A DNA stretch of 64,000 nucleotides from CAVVUF01 sp963751425 (GTDB taxonomy: Bacteria > Chloroflexota > Anaerolineae > Anaerolineales > UBA4823), in assembly GCA_963751425.1 (NCBI GenBank), contig CAVVUF010000002.1:434001-498000 (forward strand), written 5' to 3'. This document shows, piece by piece, positions 37,360 to 46,087 of the stretch. The notes beneath the pieces are model-generated. The model worked only from the letters and a program-made list of their open reading frames with translations, made no database searches and was not told the origin of the DNA. Both the position numbers and the translations under genes were made by a program. Positions within the stretch are counted from its first letter, which is position 1; every line of letters begins with the position of its first letter.

Positions 37360-38443
37360 AAGCTATCTCCGTTGCTGCTTCCAGGAAGAAATAATCGCCC
37401 CACATCACGCTCTCGTCCACTCCCAATCCTTTGCGCTGGTGGTAGATACCGTGTTTGAGCAGACCTTCCCAGCCTGGGGTCTGGTCGGCGAGAAATTCAG
37501 GGGTGCAGAGACTTTCGAAGATCCGCCGCGCATATTGGCGGTAAACCTCGGCCCGCCGGGGGTCGCGCACCCTTTTGGCCAATTTCCACATTCCGCTGCA
37601 AGCGATCGCCGCGGCTGAGCTTTCGTAAGGGTACTGTGGGGCTGGCTCGTCCCAATCGTTGGGAGGGATCCCGTGGGCGGGTGTCCGTTCGATGTAAAAA
37701 TCGGCGCAAGCCTGAGCCGTCGCCAGGAAGCGCTCATCCTGGGTAAAGTCGTAGGCTGTTCCGAAGCCGTACAGCGCCCAGGCCAGCCCGCGCGCCCATG
37801 AAGAATCATCCCGCCAGCCCTGTTGGGTGCTTTGGCGTAAAAATTGCCCGGTTTGTAAGTCAAAAATACCCTCGTGTGCAGTGCTGCCATCGCCGCGCAC
37901 CAAGGTTTTGCGCGTCGTCAGGCAGTGCTGCAGGGCTGCCTGGTACAAGGCTTCGTCGCCGGTCTGCTGGGCGGCGTAGAAGATGATGCCCACGTTCATC
38001 ATAATATCAATGAACAGGCTGTCTGCGGATAAAAACGAGCAAAGGTAGCCGCCCTCCGGCTGGTAGCGCAGCGCCAGGGTGCGTCCGGCCTCGATAACCA
38101 CCTGGTTGATGGCTGGGTCTTGGGTCAGGTCATACCAGCGCTTCCAGGTGGGCCAAAATAGGAAACCCAGGTCGTGCACATTCCGGTCGGTCTTACGCGC
38201 TTCGATCAGTTGGGTATAGTGGATGGCTTTTTCCTGCCACCAGGGTTGGCGTGTGTGTTGGTAGAGCAGCCAGAGCTGCCCGCCGAGGAAGCCTTCGCAC
38301 CAGTTCGTCCAGTTCTCCCCGTCGAAGACCCAGCCTCCTTGCCGGGTGTACATGGGGAAGCGGCCTGGGTGCGTGCTAATAAGCGTCCGGAGCTGAACCT
38401 GCGCAAAATCAAAAACCTTTCTAATCTTCTCTGTCATGTGCAT
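37346..38443 (-). CDS. GH88-family unsaturated glucuronyl hydrolase
   Basis: 365 residues, an (alpha/alpha)6 barrel with no signal peptide. It should cleave unsaturated uronic acid ends left by polysaccharide lyases. Family motifs: WCEGFLGGQLW, VHDLGF (catalytic Asp), FIDIMMNV (second Asp) and SSWARGLAWALYGFG. First gene of the GH88-SDR-OYE operon. The cytoplasmic location implies that small unsaturated oligosaccharides are imported, but no lyase or uptake system is nearby. Confidence 0.88.
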   Translation of the reverse strand: MHMTEKIRKVFDFAQVQLRTLISTHPGRFPMYTRQGGWVFDGENWTNWCEGFLGGQLWLLYQHTRQPWWQEKAIHYTQLIEARKTDRNVHDLGFLFWPTWKRWYDLTQDPAINQVVIEAGRTLALRYQPEGGYLCSFLSADSLFIDIMMNVGIIFYAAQQTGDEALYQAALQHCLTTRKTLVRGDGSTAHEGIFDLQTGQFLRQSTQQGWRDDSSWARGLAWALYGFGTAYDFTQDERFLATAQACADFYIERTPAHGIPPNDWDEPAPQYPYESSAAAIACSGMWKLAKRVRDPRRAEVYRQYARRIFESLCTPEFLADQTPGWEGLLKHGIYHQRKGLGVDESVMWGDYFFLEAATEIAYDNP

Positions 38444-38573
38444 GCATTCACGAGGATCAGTCTGTATTACCAGGCTTTCTGGAATTGAAAGTACTCTGCC
38501 GGGTCAAAACGGATTTTGACAAACGGTGTTGTAAAGATTGTACAACCAACTAGCAAACCGGCGCAAGTTGAAT

Positions 38574-39026
38574 ATGAAGATCGAACTCCGTTGGCTGAAT
38601 TGTTTCTGGCTGTTGCTGCCACTGTTGATTTGGAATATGGCCCTGGCGTCAAAAATCACTTTGGAGCAAGTCACTTCCGACGCCCATTCCCCAGCCTGGT
38701 TATTGATCGCGGAAAATATAACCCGCATCATCGTTTTTGCTTTTCCGCTCTTATTGCCTTTGCAGGTCAAGGATAGATTGGGCAAAACCGGCTTGGTCAT
38801 CTACCTGGCAGGAACCTTGCTTTACTTTGCTTCCTGGCTCCCTCTGATCCTGGCGCCCGATTCCACCTGGAGTCAAAGCGTTATCGGACTGCTTGCTCCG
38901 CGCCTGACGCCATTTTTTTCCTTCTTAGGTATTGCATTGATGGGTCATTCCAGCTTTTATGGATTGATCGCTGCGGTGTTTATCTTTCTGCATACCTGCC
39001 ACGGCATCCAAAATATATCTGTATAA
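38574..39026 (+). CDS. Small membrane protein of unknown function
   Basis: About 150 residues from the ATG at 38574; no clear ribosome site, so the start is uncertain. Four to five hydrophobic segments (LNCFWLLLPLLIWNMAL, IIVFAFPLLLPLQV, VIYLAGTLLYFASWLPLIL, GLIAAVFIFLHTC). No family recognised. It lies 94 bases before another membrane protein, upstream of the carotenoid genes on the same strand. Confidence 0.55.
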   Translation: MKIELRWLNCFWLLLPLLIWNMALASKITLEQVTSDAHSPAWLLIAENITRIIVFAFPLLLPLQVKDRLGKTGLVIYLAGTLLYFASWLPLILAPDSTWSQSVIGLLAPRLTPFFSFLGIALMGHSSFYGLIAAVFIFLHTCHGIQNISV

Positions 39027-39119
39027 TGCTTTTTTGTGAACCATGGGTCTTATCTGAGACCAAACCCGTAATAATGCGTATACATATCTGTGTAGCAAGT
39101 TCTTTCTAGAGGAAGTGCT

Positions 39120-39518
39120 ATGAATTCTTCTAAAATACTCGTCATTCTCATCCATGCTTTCGTTGGCTGGGTTTTATGTGCTGCAACGATGGGGATCGGT
39201 ATGTCAGTCACCGCATTGGATACTACCTTGATCATTCACGCCATCGCTGCGCCAATTTTCTTTGCTGCGATCTCGTTGGTTTATTTCCGTAAGTTCAATT
39301 ACACCACGCCGCTCCAAACTGCTGGAATATTTCTCGCCTTTGTTTTGTTGATGGATTTCTTTGTTGTTGCCATGCTGATCAACCACAGTTTTGCGATGTT
39401 CAGCAGCTTGCTTGGAACCTGGATTCCATTCGCCTTGATTTTTGCCTCTACATTCATTACTGGTATTTTCGTTCGAAAAGGTCAGTCGAGCAGGTTGATT
39501 GGTGAGGCAATTAATTAA
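39120..39518 (+). CDS. Small four-helix membrane protein near carotenoid genes
   Basis: 132 residues, AGAGGAAG upstream of the ATG. Four helices (about 5-30, 36-54, 66-88, 93-118). No catalytic motif or known family is visible. The distance to crtB is 47 bases, so it may be co-transcribed with the carotenoid pair. Whether it modifies carotenoids is unknown. Confidence 0.62.
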   Translation: MNSSKILVILIHAFVGWVLCAATMGIGMSVTALDTTLIIHAIAAPIFFAAISLVYFRKFNYTTPLQTAGIFLAFVLLMDFFVVAMLINHSFAMFSSLLGTWIPFALIFASTFITGIFVRKGQSSRLIGEAIN

Positions 39519-39565
39519 GTTATAATTTCTAGTTTGATCGAGCCAGGTACCTTGTTGAGGAAAAC

Positions 39566-40444
39566 ATGAATAAGAAACCAGACTCCAGCCAATCTCTGGC
39601 TGAAGCGATCACCAAGTCGGCGAGTAAACAAACTTTCTATACGATTCGTTTTCTCGTGGATCGAGATCGCGTCTCTGCTGCTTACCGGGCTTACGCCTAT
39701 TTTCGTTGGGTAGATGATGTGCTCGACATAGAAGCCGGCTCGCTGTCTGAAAAGGTCGCCTTTGTCAACCGGCAAAAATTTTTATTGGAGACTTGCTGCC
39801 GAGGAGAAATCCCTCAGGATTTGAGTGCTGAAGAACAGATACTGGCTGTTTTGGTGCGGAATGACAAGGGAGTGCACAGCGGCCTGAAAACTTACCTGAA
39901 TAATATGATGGATGTCATGACCTTTGACGTCAGCCGGTGCGGCCGGGTGATCACCCAAGCTGAATTGTCCGATTACTCGCGGAAATTGTCGACGGCTGTC
40001 ACCGAAGCCATTTACTATTTTATTGGACACAATGATCCTCCTCCTCCCCAAGAAACCCGCTACCTGGCAGTAACCGCCGCTCATATAATCCATATGCTGC
40101 GCGATGCTTTTGAGGATACGGCTGCAGGTTATTTCAATATTCCGGGGGAGGTTCTGCAAAAACAAGGGATCTCAGAGCGAGATCTGGAAAGCCCGGCTTA
40201 TCGCCAGTGGGTGTGCAGGCGAGTCCAGTTAGCCCGCCGGTATTTCAAGTTGAGCCGGGAAAGTCATGCACAGATCAAGAGCCTGCGCTGCCGCCTGGCA
40301 AGTTGTGCCTATATGGCCCGTTTCGAATGGATGCTGCGTACCATCGAACGCGAGAACTATTGTCTGCGCTGCGAGTATCCGGATCGGAAGAGCCTGAGGG
40401 CTGGCTTGTGGATGGCATGGTCAATCCTGGTTTCGTCCCCTTAA
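39566..40444 (+). CDS. crtB: Squalene/phytoene synthase family protein (phytoene synthase-like)
   Basis: 292 residues. It shows both aspartate-rich motifs of the family: YFRWVDDVLD (about 46-55; first DxxxD) and MLRDAFEDTAAGYFNIP (second). Enzymes of this family condense two prenyl diphosphates head to head. The next gene is a CrtI-like desaturase, 25 bases downstream, which supports phytoene (or a related C30) synthesis over squalene synthesis. No lycopene cyclase or ketolase is recognisable in the window. Confidence 0.85.
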   Translation: MNKKPDSSQSLAEAITKSASKQTFYTIRFLVDRDRVSAAYRAYAYFRWVDDVLDIEAGSLSEKVAFVNRQKFLLETCCRGEIPQDLSAEEQILAVLVRNDKGVHSGLKTYLNNMMDVMTFDVSRCGRVITQAELSDYSRKLSTAVTEAIYYFIGHNDPPPPQETRYLAVTAAHIIHMLRDAFEDTAAGYFNIPGEVLQKQGISERDLESPAYRQWVCRRVQLARRYFKLSRESHAQIKSLRCRLASCAYMARFEWMLRTIERENYCLRCEYPDRKSLRAGLWMAWSILVSSP

Positions 40445-40469
40445 ATAAAAAAACTGTTCAAGTAAAAGA

Positions 40470-41954
40470 ATGATGAAAACAAAAACGGTTATTGTCATTG
40501 GCGCGGGTATTGGCGGGATCACTGCAGCAATCCACCTGGCAAAACAAGGGTTGAACGTGACTGTTCTGGAGAAGAATGCCTATCCTGGCGGGCGCTGCGA
40601 TCGCATCAGCAAGGATGGGCACCACTTCGACACCGGTCCTACTTTGTTGGTTATGCCCTTGATCTACGAATCGGAATTTGATGCGCTGGGATCGTCTTTG
40701 CGCGGGAGCCTGGATTTAATAAAGGTTGATCCGACTTATCACCTCGTATTTGATGATGGCAGTCAAATGGCACTTACCTCCGATTTGGATGCCTTACAGA
40801 ACCAGTTAGAGGCCATTGAGCCAGGCAGTTTTCAAGGATTTTTGCGCTATATAGATGAAGGCCGCCGTCATTATCACCTGAGCATCCAGAAATTGGTTTA
40901 TCCTGATTTTCGCTCGGCATTTGACTTTTTCAAGCCGGGCAATATCCCCCTGCTCTATCAAGTGAAACCACTGGTGAAGCATTACGCCAATATGTCGAAT
41001 TACTTCGCTAATCCGCGTTTGAAAGCAGCTTTTTCCTTCCAGGATGTATACATGGGGCTCAGTCCCTTCGAAGCCCCGGCTACTTTTTCGATGATGCCCT
41101 ACACTGAGCTGGAGCATGGGGTCTGGTATCCCAAGGGGGGCATGTACCAGATCGTTGAGGTGCTGATGTCCCTGGCGCGGGAGGCGGGTGTGGATTTTAT
41201 TTTTGAAGCAGCGGTGGAGCAAATCGCCGTCGACGGGAAGCGAGCTCGCGGGGTTGTGGTGGATGGTCAGCGGATGGAGGCGGATGTGGTCCTGGCGAAT
41301 GCTGACTTGCCCTATGTTTATCAAAACTTACTCCCGCAAGATCGTCAGGCTAAAAAACTTGATCGCAAACGCTATTCTTGTTCGGTGATCAGCTTTTTCT
41401 GGGGAGTGGATAAACCTTACGAAACGCTTGAACCCCACACACTCTTCCTGGCGGATGATTACCGTGACAACTTCAAAAGCATCATCCAAGACTTAACCAT
41501 CCCAGCCAATCCCTCCCTTTATATCCATGCCCCTGCCCGCCTGGACCCCTCCATGGCCCCGGTTGGGCAAGATACCTTGATTGCGGTTGTGCCCGTAGGC
41601 CATATGTCTGAGAATGGAGACCAGGATTGGTCTGCCATCCGAGACCAGGCACGCCAGGCGGTCTTCCGCCGGCTGAGGACTCTGGGAATCCACGACCTGG
41701 AAGAGCACATCAAATTTGAAATAAACTTCACCCCTCTCAGCTGGAAAAAACGCTACAACCTGGTGAAAGGCTCTACCCATGGGCTGTGTCACAATTTAAC
41801 TCAGCTAGGCTACTTTCGTCCCGATTTCCAGCATCCACAATACCGCAACTTATATTTCACTGGAGCCAGCACGCGCCCTGGAACAGGTTTGCCCACTGCC
41901 ATGATCTCCGGGCGCCAGTCTGCCCAGCGAATTTTAGGGGACCTGAATCGTTGA
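40470..41954 (+). CDS. crtI: CrtI-type phytoene desaturase
   Basis: 494 residues, the usual CrtI length. The dinucleotide-binding motif VIVIGAGIGGITAAIHLAKQG is at the N-terminus, then NAYPGGRCDRI and HHFDTGPTLLVMP. The C-terminal FAD motif reads NLYFTGASTRPGTGLPTAMISGR. It dehydrogenates phytoene stepwise at the membrane. The start could be at either of two adjacent ATGs. Confidence 0.9.
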   Translation: MMKTKTVIVIGAGIGGITAAIHLAKQGLNVTVLEKNAYPGGRCDRISKDGHHFDTGPTLLVMPLIYESEFDALGSSLRGSLDLIKVDPTYHLVFDDGSQMALTSDLDALQNQLEAIEPGSFQGFLRYIDEGRRHYHLSIQKLVYPDFRSAFDFFKPGNIPLLYQVKPLVKHYANMSNYFANPRLKAAFSFQDVYMGLSPFEAPATFSMMPYTELEHGVWYPKGGMYQIVEVLMSLAREAGVDFIFEAAVEQIAVDGKRARGVVVDGQRMEADVVLANADLPYVYQNLLPQDRQAKKLDRKRYSCSVISFFWGVDKPYETLEPHTLFLADDYRDNFKSIIQDLTIPANPSLYIHAPARLDPSMAPVGQDTLIAVVPVGHMSENGDQDWSAIRDQARQAVFRRLRTLGIHDLEEHIKFEINFTPLSWKKRYNLVKGSTHGLCHNLTQLGYFRPDFQHPQYRNLYFTGASTRPGTGLPTAMISGRQSAQRILGDLNR

Positions 41955-42107
41955 AGAAGAGAATTGGTTTCTATCTCTCCTGCAGATCCTCAACCGTGCA
42001 ATCCATGGTCCGATCCTGCGCTTTCCCGTGCCAGGCTGGAAAAATTCTGCAAACAAAAAGCAATGGTGATTCTTCGAACATCATGATAGGTTATTGGAGG
42101 TAAATTT

Positions 42108-42800
42108 ATGGATCTTTGGGGTGCACTCATCCTGGTAGGATTTTTCTTGCTGTTTGGGCTGCTTGCCTTCGCTGCTTACTATTCCAGCCGCAAGGATAAA
42201 GAAGAAAAACGGAGGGTATGGCAGCAGCTGGGATTTACTGCAATCGAAGCGGATGCCCTACTTGCCGAAAAAATATCTTCACTTTACCGGCGTGAAGGGA
42301 TAAGTAATCGCTATGAGCTGCGTAATCTTTCCCGTAAAGCGATCCTGGATGGGGAGATTTTCCTGTTCGATTTGGTAGAAACCTCCGGTGAAGATGACAG
42401 TTGGATCGAGCTACAAGCGGTGGCGATTGTGTCGCCATACCTGAATTTGCCGCAATTTGTGTTATTTCCGAAAGTGGATGAAAAATACATCCTGAGCGGT
42501 ATTGCTAACAGAGTGGTGGAGTGGGGTATGTCGAAAATCGGCTCGCCGGTGGCGATTCCCGAATTCCCGGGTTTGGATTCTCGCTACATCATTACTTCTA
42601 ACGATGCTGAAGCTGTGCGCCGTTTCTTGGATGAATCTCTTTCGCATTATTTCGCCAATATTCAAATGGTTAGGATTTATGCCGCAGGAGATATTTTCAC
42701 ATCCTGTGAATTAGTTTCGAATTTCAAAACCGGCGACCTTGAGAGTATGACCCAGCGTGTCGACCGTGCCATGGATATTTTTCGATTATTCCTCAAATGA
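42108..42800 (+). CDS. Hypothetical protein with one N-terminal membrane anchor
   Basis: 230 residues; GGAGG lies 7 bases before the ATG. One membrane helix (about 5-27) is followed by a charged segment and a globular cytoplasmic domain (AILDGEIFLFDLVETSGEDD, IVSPYLNLPQFVLFPKVDEKYI). No family recognised with confidence. It precedes the MDR oxidoreductase gene by 29 bases and could be in its transcript. Confidence 0.65.
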   Translation: MDLWGALILVGFFLLFGLLAFAAYYSSRKDKEEKRRVWQQLGFTAIEADALLAEKISSLYRREGISNRYELRNLSRKAILDGEIFLFDLVETSGEDDSWIELQAVAIVSPYLNLPQFVLFPKVDEKYILSGIANRVVEWGMSKIGSPVAIPEFPGLDSRYIITSNDAEAVRRFLDESLSHYFANIQMVRIYAAGDIFTSCELVSNFKTGDLESMTQRVDRAMDIFRLFLK

Positions 42801-42829
42801 TCCGTAGGATAACCTTGGAGGAAATTTCT

Positions 42830-43764
42830 ATGAAAGCAATCGTTTACGAAAGATATGGGCCACCGGATGTTCTTCAACTAAAAGAGGTGGCAAAGCCTAT
42901 CTCCGCAGGAGGACGAAATCCTGATCCGAGTCGTTGCCACTACGGTTCATGTGGGCGATGTGAGGATGCGCAAGCCTGATCCATTCCTCGTCAGATTGGT
43001 CAATGGTCTCATAAAGCCGACAAAAATAACCATCCTTGGGATGGAGCTAGCCGGGGAAGTTGAAACGATAGGTAAAGATGTAAAGCGATTTAGTGAAGGT
43101 GACCTGGTTTTCGCGTTTACAGGTTTTGGTTTTGGCGCATACGCCGAGTACAAATGTCTCCCTGAAGACAGCCGGCCGAAAGAAGGTTTGGTGGCACATC
43201 AAACCGGCCAATATGACTTTTGAAGAAGCCGCTGCGGTTCCGGGCGGGGGAATTACCGCTTTGGTTGCGCTGAGAAAGGCAAACATCCAGGCTGGACAAA
43301 AAGTGTTGATCTATGGCGCTTCGGGAAGTGTGGGAACCTACGCGGTCCAACTTGCCAGGTCATTCGGTGCCGAGGTGATCGGGGTTTGCAGTACCACGAA
43401 TTTGGACATGGTAAAATCTCTCGGAGCCGATCGGGTCATTGATTACACCCAAGAGGATTTTACCCGGAGCGCTGAAACCTATGATGTCATCTTTGATGCG
43501 GTGGACAAGCTTTCGACTTCACGAGGCAAAAAAGCTCTCAAGAAATCAGGCATCTATCTTAACGTTGGCAGGGATTCTGGCTCAGGGAGCGATCTGAAAA
43601 TTGATGACCTTATCTTCCTCAAAGAGCTGATTGAGGCAGGCAAGCTAAAAGCGGTAATCGATCGGTGCTATCCGCTGGAGCAAATTGTCGAGGCCCACCG
43701 GTATGTTGAAACAGGACATAAAAAGGGCAATGTCGTCATCACGGTGAGATCGGAAAACCGGTAA
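42830..43764 (+). CDS. MDR-family NAD(P)H:quinone oxidoreductase-like, two frameshifts
   Basis: The start is the ATG at 42830 with GGAGG 8 bases upstream (KAIVYERYGPPDVLQLKEV). One extra base at about 42902 breaks the frame; removal gives PQEDEILIRVVATTVHVGDVRM. A second extra base at about 43197 is corrected to IKPANMTFEEAAAVPGGG. The rest has the NADPH site AGQKVLIYGASGSVGTYAVQLA and GADRVIDY. About 310 residues; no zinc ligands of classical alcohol dehydrogenases, so a zinc-free MDR. The Sec gene follows 12 bases later with a strong ribosome site, implying an operon and perhaps a shared redox task. Confidence 0.83.
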
Positions 43765-43776
43765 GGAGAAAAAACC

Positions 43777-44619
43777 ATGCCTAACAGAGAAACAAATAAG
43801 ATCTCCTCGATAGGAACAATCCGTACTTTCCTTACCAAGGGGACCTGATCAGAAACGATTATGAGCGTCGTTGACGGCTCATTCGATCACCCCATGAAAC
43901 TTGAGGAGCAAGCCAGCGCTCCTCTGGCAGGCGGCATAATGGGGCAGGGCTACCAGTGCGGCATGCTTTGGGGTGCAGCGCTGGCTGCCGGGGCGCAGGC
44001 GTATCGCCTTCTTGGTCCTGGGCCACGAGCTGAAGCTGAGGCGCTGGTTACCGCCCAAAGATTGGTGGAATCCTTCCGGGCGCGCAACAAGCAGATCAAC
44101 TGCGGTGATATCATCCAGCTAGATTGGCAGTCAATCTCTCAGCGCCAGTTGTTAAAGTTTCTTAAGGGCGGTCCCATTGGCTGCTTTCGCATGGCGGCAA
44201 ACTATGCCCAGTCAGCTTACAATGAGAGCAATACCCCAATTTCTGAACAACATAGCGAAGTACTATCCTATCCGGTAAGCTGTACAGCAATGCTGGCACA
44301 AAAGATGGGTGTACCCGACTTGCATGTAGTCATGGCGGCGGGACTTGCAGGCGGTATCGGCTTGAGTGGGGGCGCCTGCGGGGCTTTGGGTGCCGCCATC
44401 TGGATTATCGTAATGAACTCTGGCCAGGCTGGAGGCGGTATGATGGGTTTTGATCATCCTATTGCTGCAAGGGCAATCGAGCGCTTTTTAGAAAGTGCCG
44501 GTTCTGAATTTGAGTGTTCAAAAATTGTCGGACGGAGGTTTAAGAACGTCGCTGACCATGCCAGTTTTTTGCAAGAGGGCGGATGCTTGAAAATTATCGA
44601 AGCTTTGGCTGTAACATGA
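43777..44619 (+). CDS. C-GCAxxG-C-C family selenoprotein (predicted Sec24)
   Basis: 280 residues if the UGA at 43846-43848 is read as selenocysteine. The ATG at 43777 has GGAG placed ideally and begins NRETNKISSIGTIRTFLTKGT; the UGA is codon 24, then SETIMSVVDGSFDHP continues in the same frame. The family motif follows: QCGMLWG (C61), then NC and GC. The UGA lies where the first family cysteine is expected, and Sec-containing members of this family are known. A SECIS-like hairpin begins 12 bases after the UGA. The later ATG at 43861 has no ribosome site. The second half has a related segment (GGIGLSGGACGALGA). A redox role is likely; the reaction is unknown. Confidence 0.82.
43846..43889 (+). 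promoter_or_regulatory. SECIS-like hairpin of the C-GCAxxG-C-C selenoprotein
   Basis: The UGA itself begins an outer stem, TGATC (43846-43850) with GATCA (43885-43889). The inner stem ATGAGC (43861-43866) pairs with GCTCAT (43877-43882), topped by GTC/GAC and the loop GTT, with one bulged G. The loop starts with G and lies about 21 bases after the UGA, within the spacing allowed for bacterial SECIS elements bound by SelB. Confidence 0.7.
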
Positions 44620-44706
44620 TCTGAGGGATAAGCTTTCTTGAAGTGCGGCTCGTGCGTGTCTTTCGCTAAGATATCCAACGGTAAGACTGACCATTCGGTG
44701 ATAAAC

Positions 44707-45432
44707 ATGAGGCAAAATCAGGGCTGGACAAATCTTTTTAAAACAGGCGGGATCGCCGCCCTGTTGGCTGCCGTGCTTTTTCGCCGCAACATCGGTGCTG
44801 AGGTCTCGCTCTTTACTGGCGTGGACGCCATCCCTGAGTCTGCGCAGGGGTGGTATCACCTGCTGCAGACCAACCCATTCATCGGGTTATCGTTCCTGGC
44901 AGTTTTCGACCTGGTCAACTATGTCCTGGTGGGTTTGGTTTTCCTGGCCTTGGGCGCGGCCTACTGGCCAAAGAATAAGAGCATTGTGACGGTGGCACTT
45001 GCCAGTGGATTGATCGGTATTGCCGTCAATCTCACATCGAATATCTCCCTGACAATGTTCTCTCTAAGTCAGCAGTACGCCGCGGCGGCCTCCGCAGTGC
45101 AAAAAGCTGATCTTCTGGCCGCCGGGCAGGCAGTTTTGGCGACTAATGACCCTCTGGCGGCTTATCCTAGTACAGGCGCCTACGTCAGCCTGTTGCTCAT
45201 CGCCCTGGCGGGATTGTTGTTTTCGCTTAGCCTGCTGCCTTCCCATCGCGCTGCTGCCTTTGTGGGATTGCTGGCGAGCGGCTGTGACCTGGCTTACTGT
45301 CTGACATTCATCCTGGCGCCAGTGCTGCCCGTGTACTTGTTCCTGGCCATGGCAGGCTTGTTCTGGATGACCTGGCACCTGCTGGTCGCCCGGATTTTGT
45401 TTAAACATTCAGAGGAGTGCATATTAGAATAG
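44707..45432 (+). CDS. DUF4386-like multi-helix membrane protein
   Basis: About 241 residues from the ATG at 44707; a longer frame to 44638 uses a TTG without support. About six to seven hydrophobic helices, with GWYHLLQTNPFIGLSFLAVFD and a C-terminal pair of helices. The pattern fits DUF4386; no function is known. It lies 87 bases after the selenoprotein gene on the same strand. Confidence 0.62.
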   Translation: MRQNQGWTNLFKTGGIAALLAAVLFRRNIGAEVSLFTGVDAIPESAQGWYHLLQTNPFIGLSFLAVFDLVNYVLVGLVFLALGAAYWPKNKSIVTVALASGLIGIAVNLTSNISLTMFSLSQQYAAAASAVQKADLLAAGQAVLATNDPLAAYPSTGAYVSLLLIALAGLLFSLSLLPSHRAAAFVGLLASGCDLAYCLTFILAPVLPVYLFLAMAGLFWMTWHLLVARILFKHSEECILE

Positions 45433-45602
45433 CCACAAAAACGGTCGCCATGTGGCTTGGAATCACCCTAGGGATTGCCGGGCTGGTTGCAAATGTCCGG
45501 GCTAATCCAGGATGCGCGCATCCGGAAAGTACATCGTCGGGAAGGAAAACTGCATATACTGGAATAGCCAATCCGTGCCTTGCAGCGTCAGCACAGCAGT
45601 GA
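45417..45602 (+). pseudogene. Possible 5' remnant of a membrane protein gene
   Basis: GAGGAG is followed by a GTG that overlaps the end of the upstream gene, and the frame reads RIATKTVAMWLGITLGIAG, a plausible N-terminal membrane helix. Coding character fades after about 45490, where the frame enters the opposite-strand NTF2-like gene. It may be a gene cut by a rearrangement, or chance. Confidence 0.3.
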
Positions 45603-46080
45603 AACGCAGCGGCCAAGTGAAGCGCTCTCCGCGCTGCAGCTCATACAGCGTGTTGCTGCCGCCGCGCAGGATATACAGCAGTTTCTCTTTGGCTGAAGCG
45701 TTTTCTGAGTTGATATACCGCTTGATAAATGCCAGGTAGTCGTCATAATTTTGTTCCGCCGCGATGGTCGTATTTACTGTACCAGAAGCTGACAGCCAGG
45801 CCGTATTTCCATTGACTTGAATGTGAGCGTCGGGCACATCCAGGCGAAGATCGCCCCAGCCTTGCCAGTCACCCAAGAAAAGCTCCTTCGCTGCGGCTTT
45901 GCTGAGATACCATTCTCCCTTACCAGGTTGGATGCCATTTGTGCCGACAACTTCCAAAGCCTCGTCTGCCAGCAGCTCCTGGAATGGTTCCAGCAGCGCC
46001 GGGTCGCGGCGCGTGTAGTAGTCCTGGAAGCGCTGCAAAACCTGGCGCACTTGTTCAACGCGGGGGAGCGAGTTTGACAT
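45502..46080 (-). CDS. NTF2-like/SnoaL-type small-ligand-binding protein
   Basis: 192 residues. The layout fits a cone-shaped NTF2-like fold: QRFQDYYTRRDPALLEPFQELLAD, then a hydrophobic pocket region (AWLSASGTVNTTI, RFTAVLTLQGTDWLFQYMQFSFP). Such domains act as isomerases, cyclases or binding modules; no catalytic pair is clear. It lies 7 bases after the flavodoxin gene and belongs to a four-gene minus-strand run. Confidence 0.68.
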   Translation of the reverse strand: MSNSLPRVEQVRQVLQRFQDYYTRRDPALLEPFQELLADEALEVVGTNGIQPGKGEWYLSKAAAKELFLGDWQGWGDLRLDVPDAHIQVNGNTAWLSASGTVNTTIAAEQNYDDYLAFIKRYINSENASAKEKLLYILRGGSNTLYELQRGERFTWPLRFTAVLTLQGTDWLFQYMQFSFPTMYFPDARILD

Positions 46081-46087
46081 TGTCGAT

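Noticed and set aside
43861..43863. ATG at 43861 as the start of the C-GCAxxG-C-C gene
   Set aside because: No ribosome site; the frame is open upstream through the UGA to a strong start at 43777 with family-like sequence.
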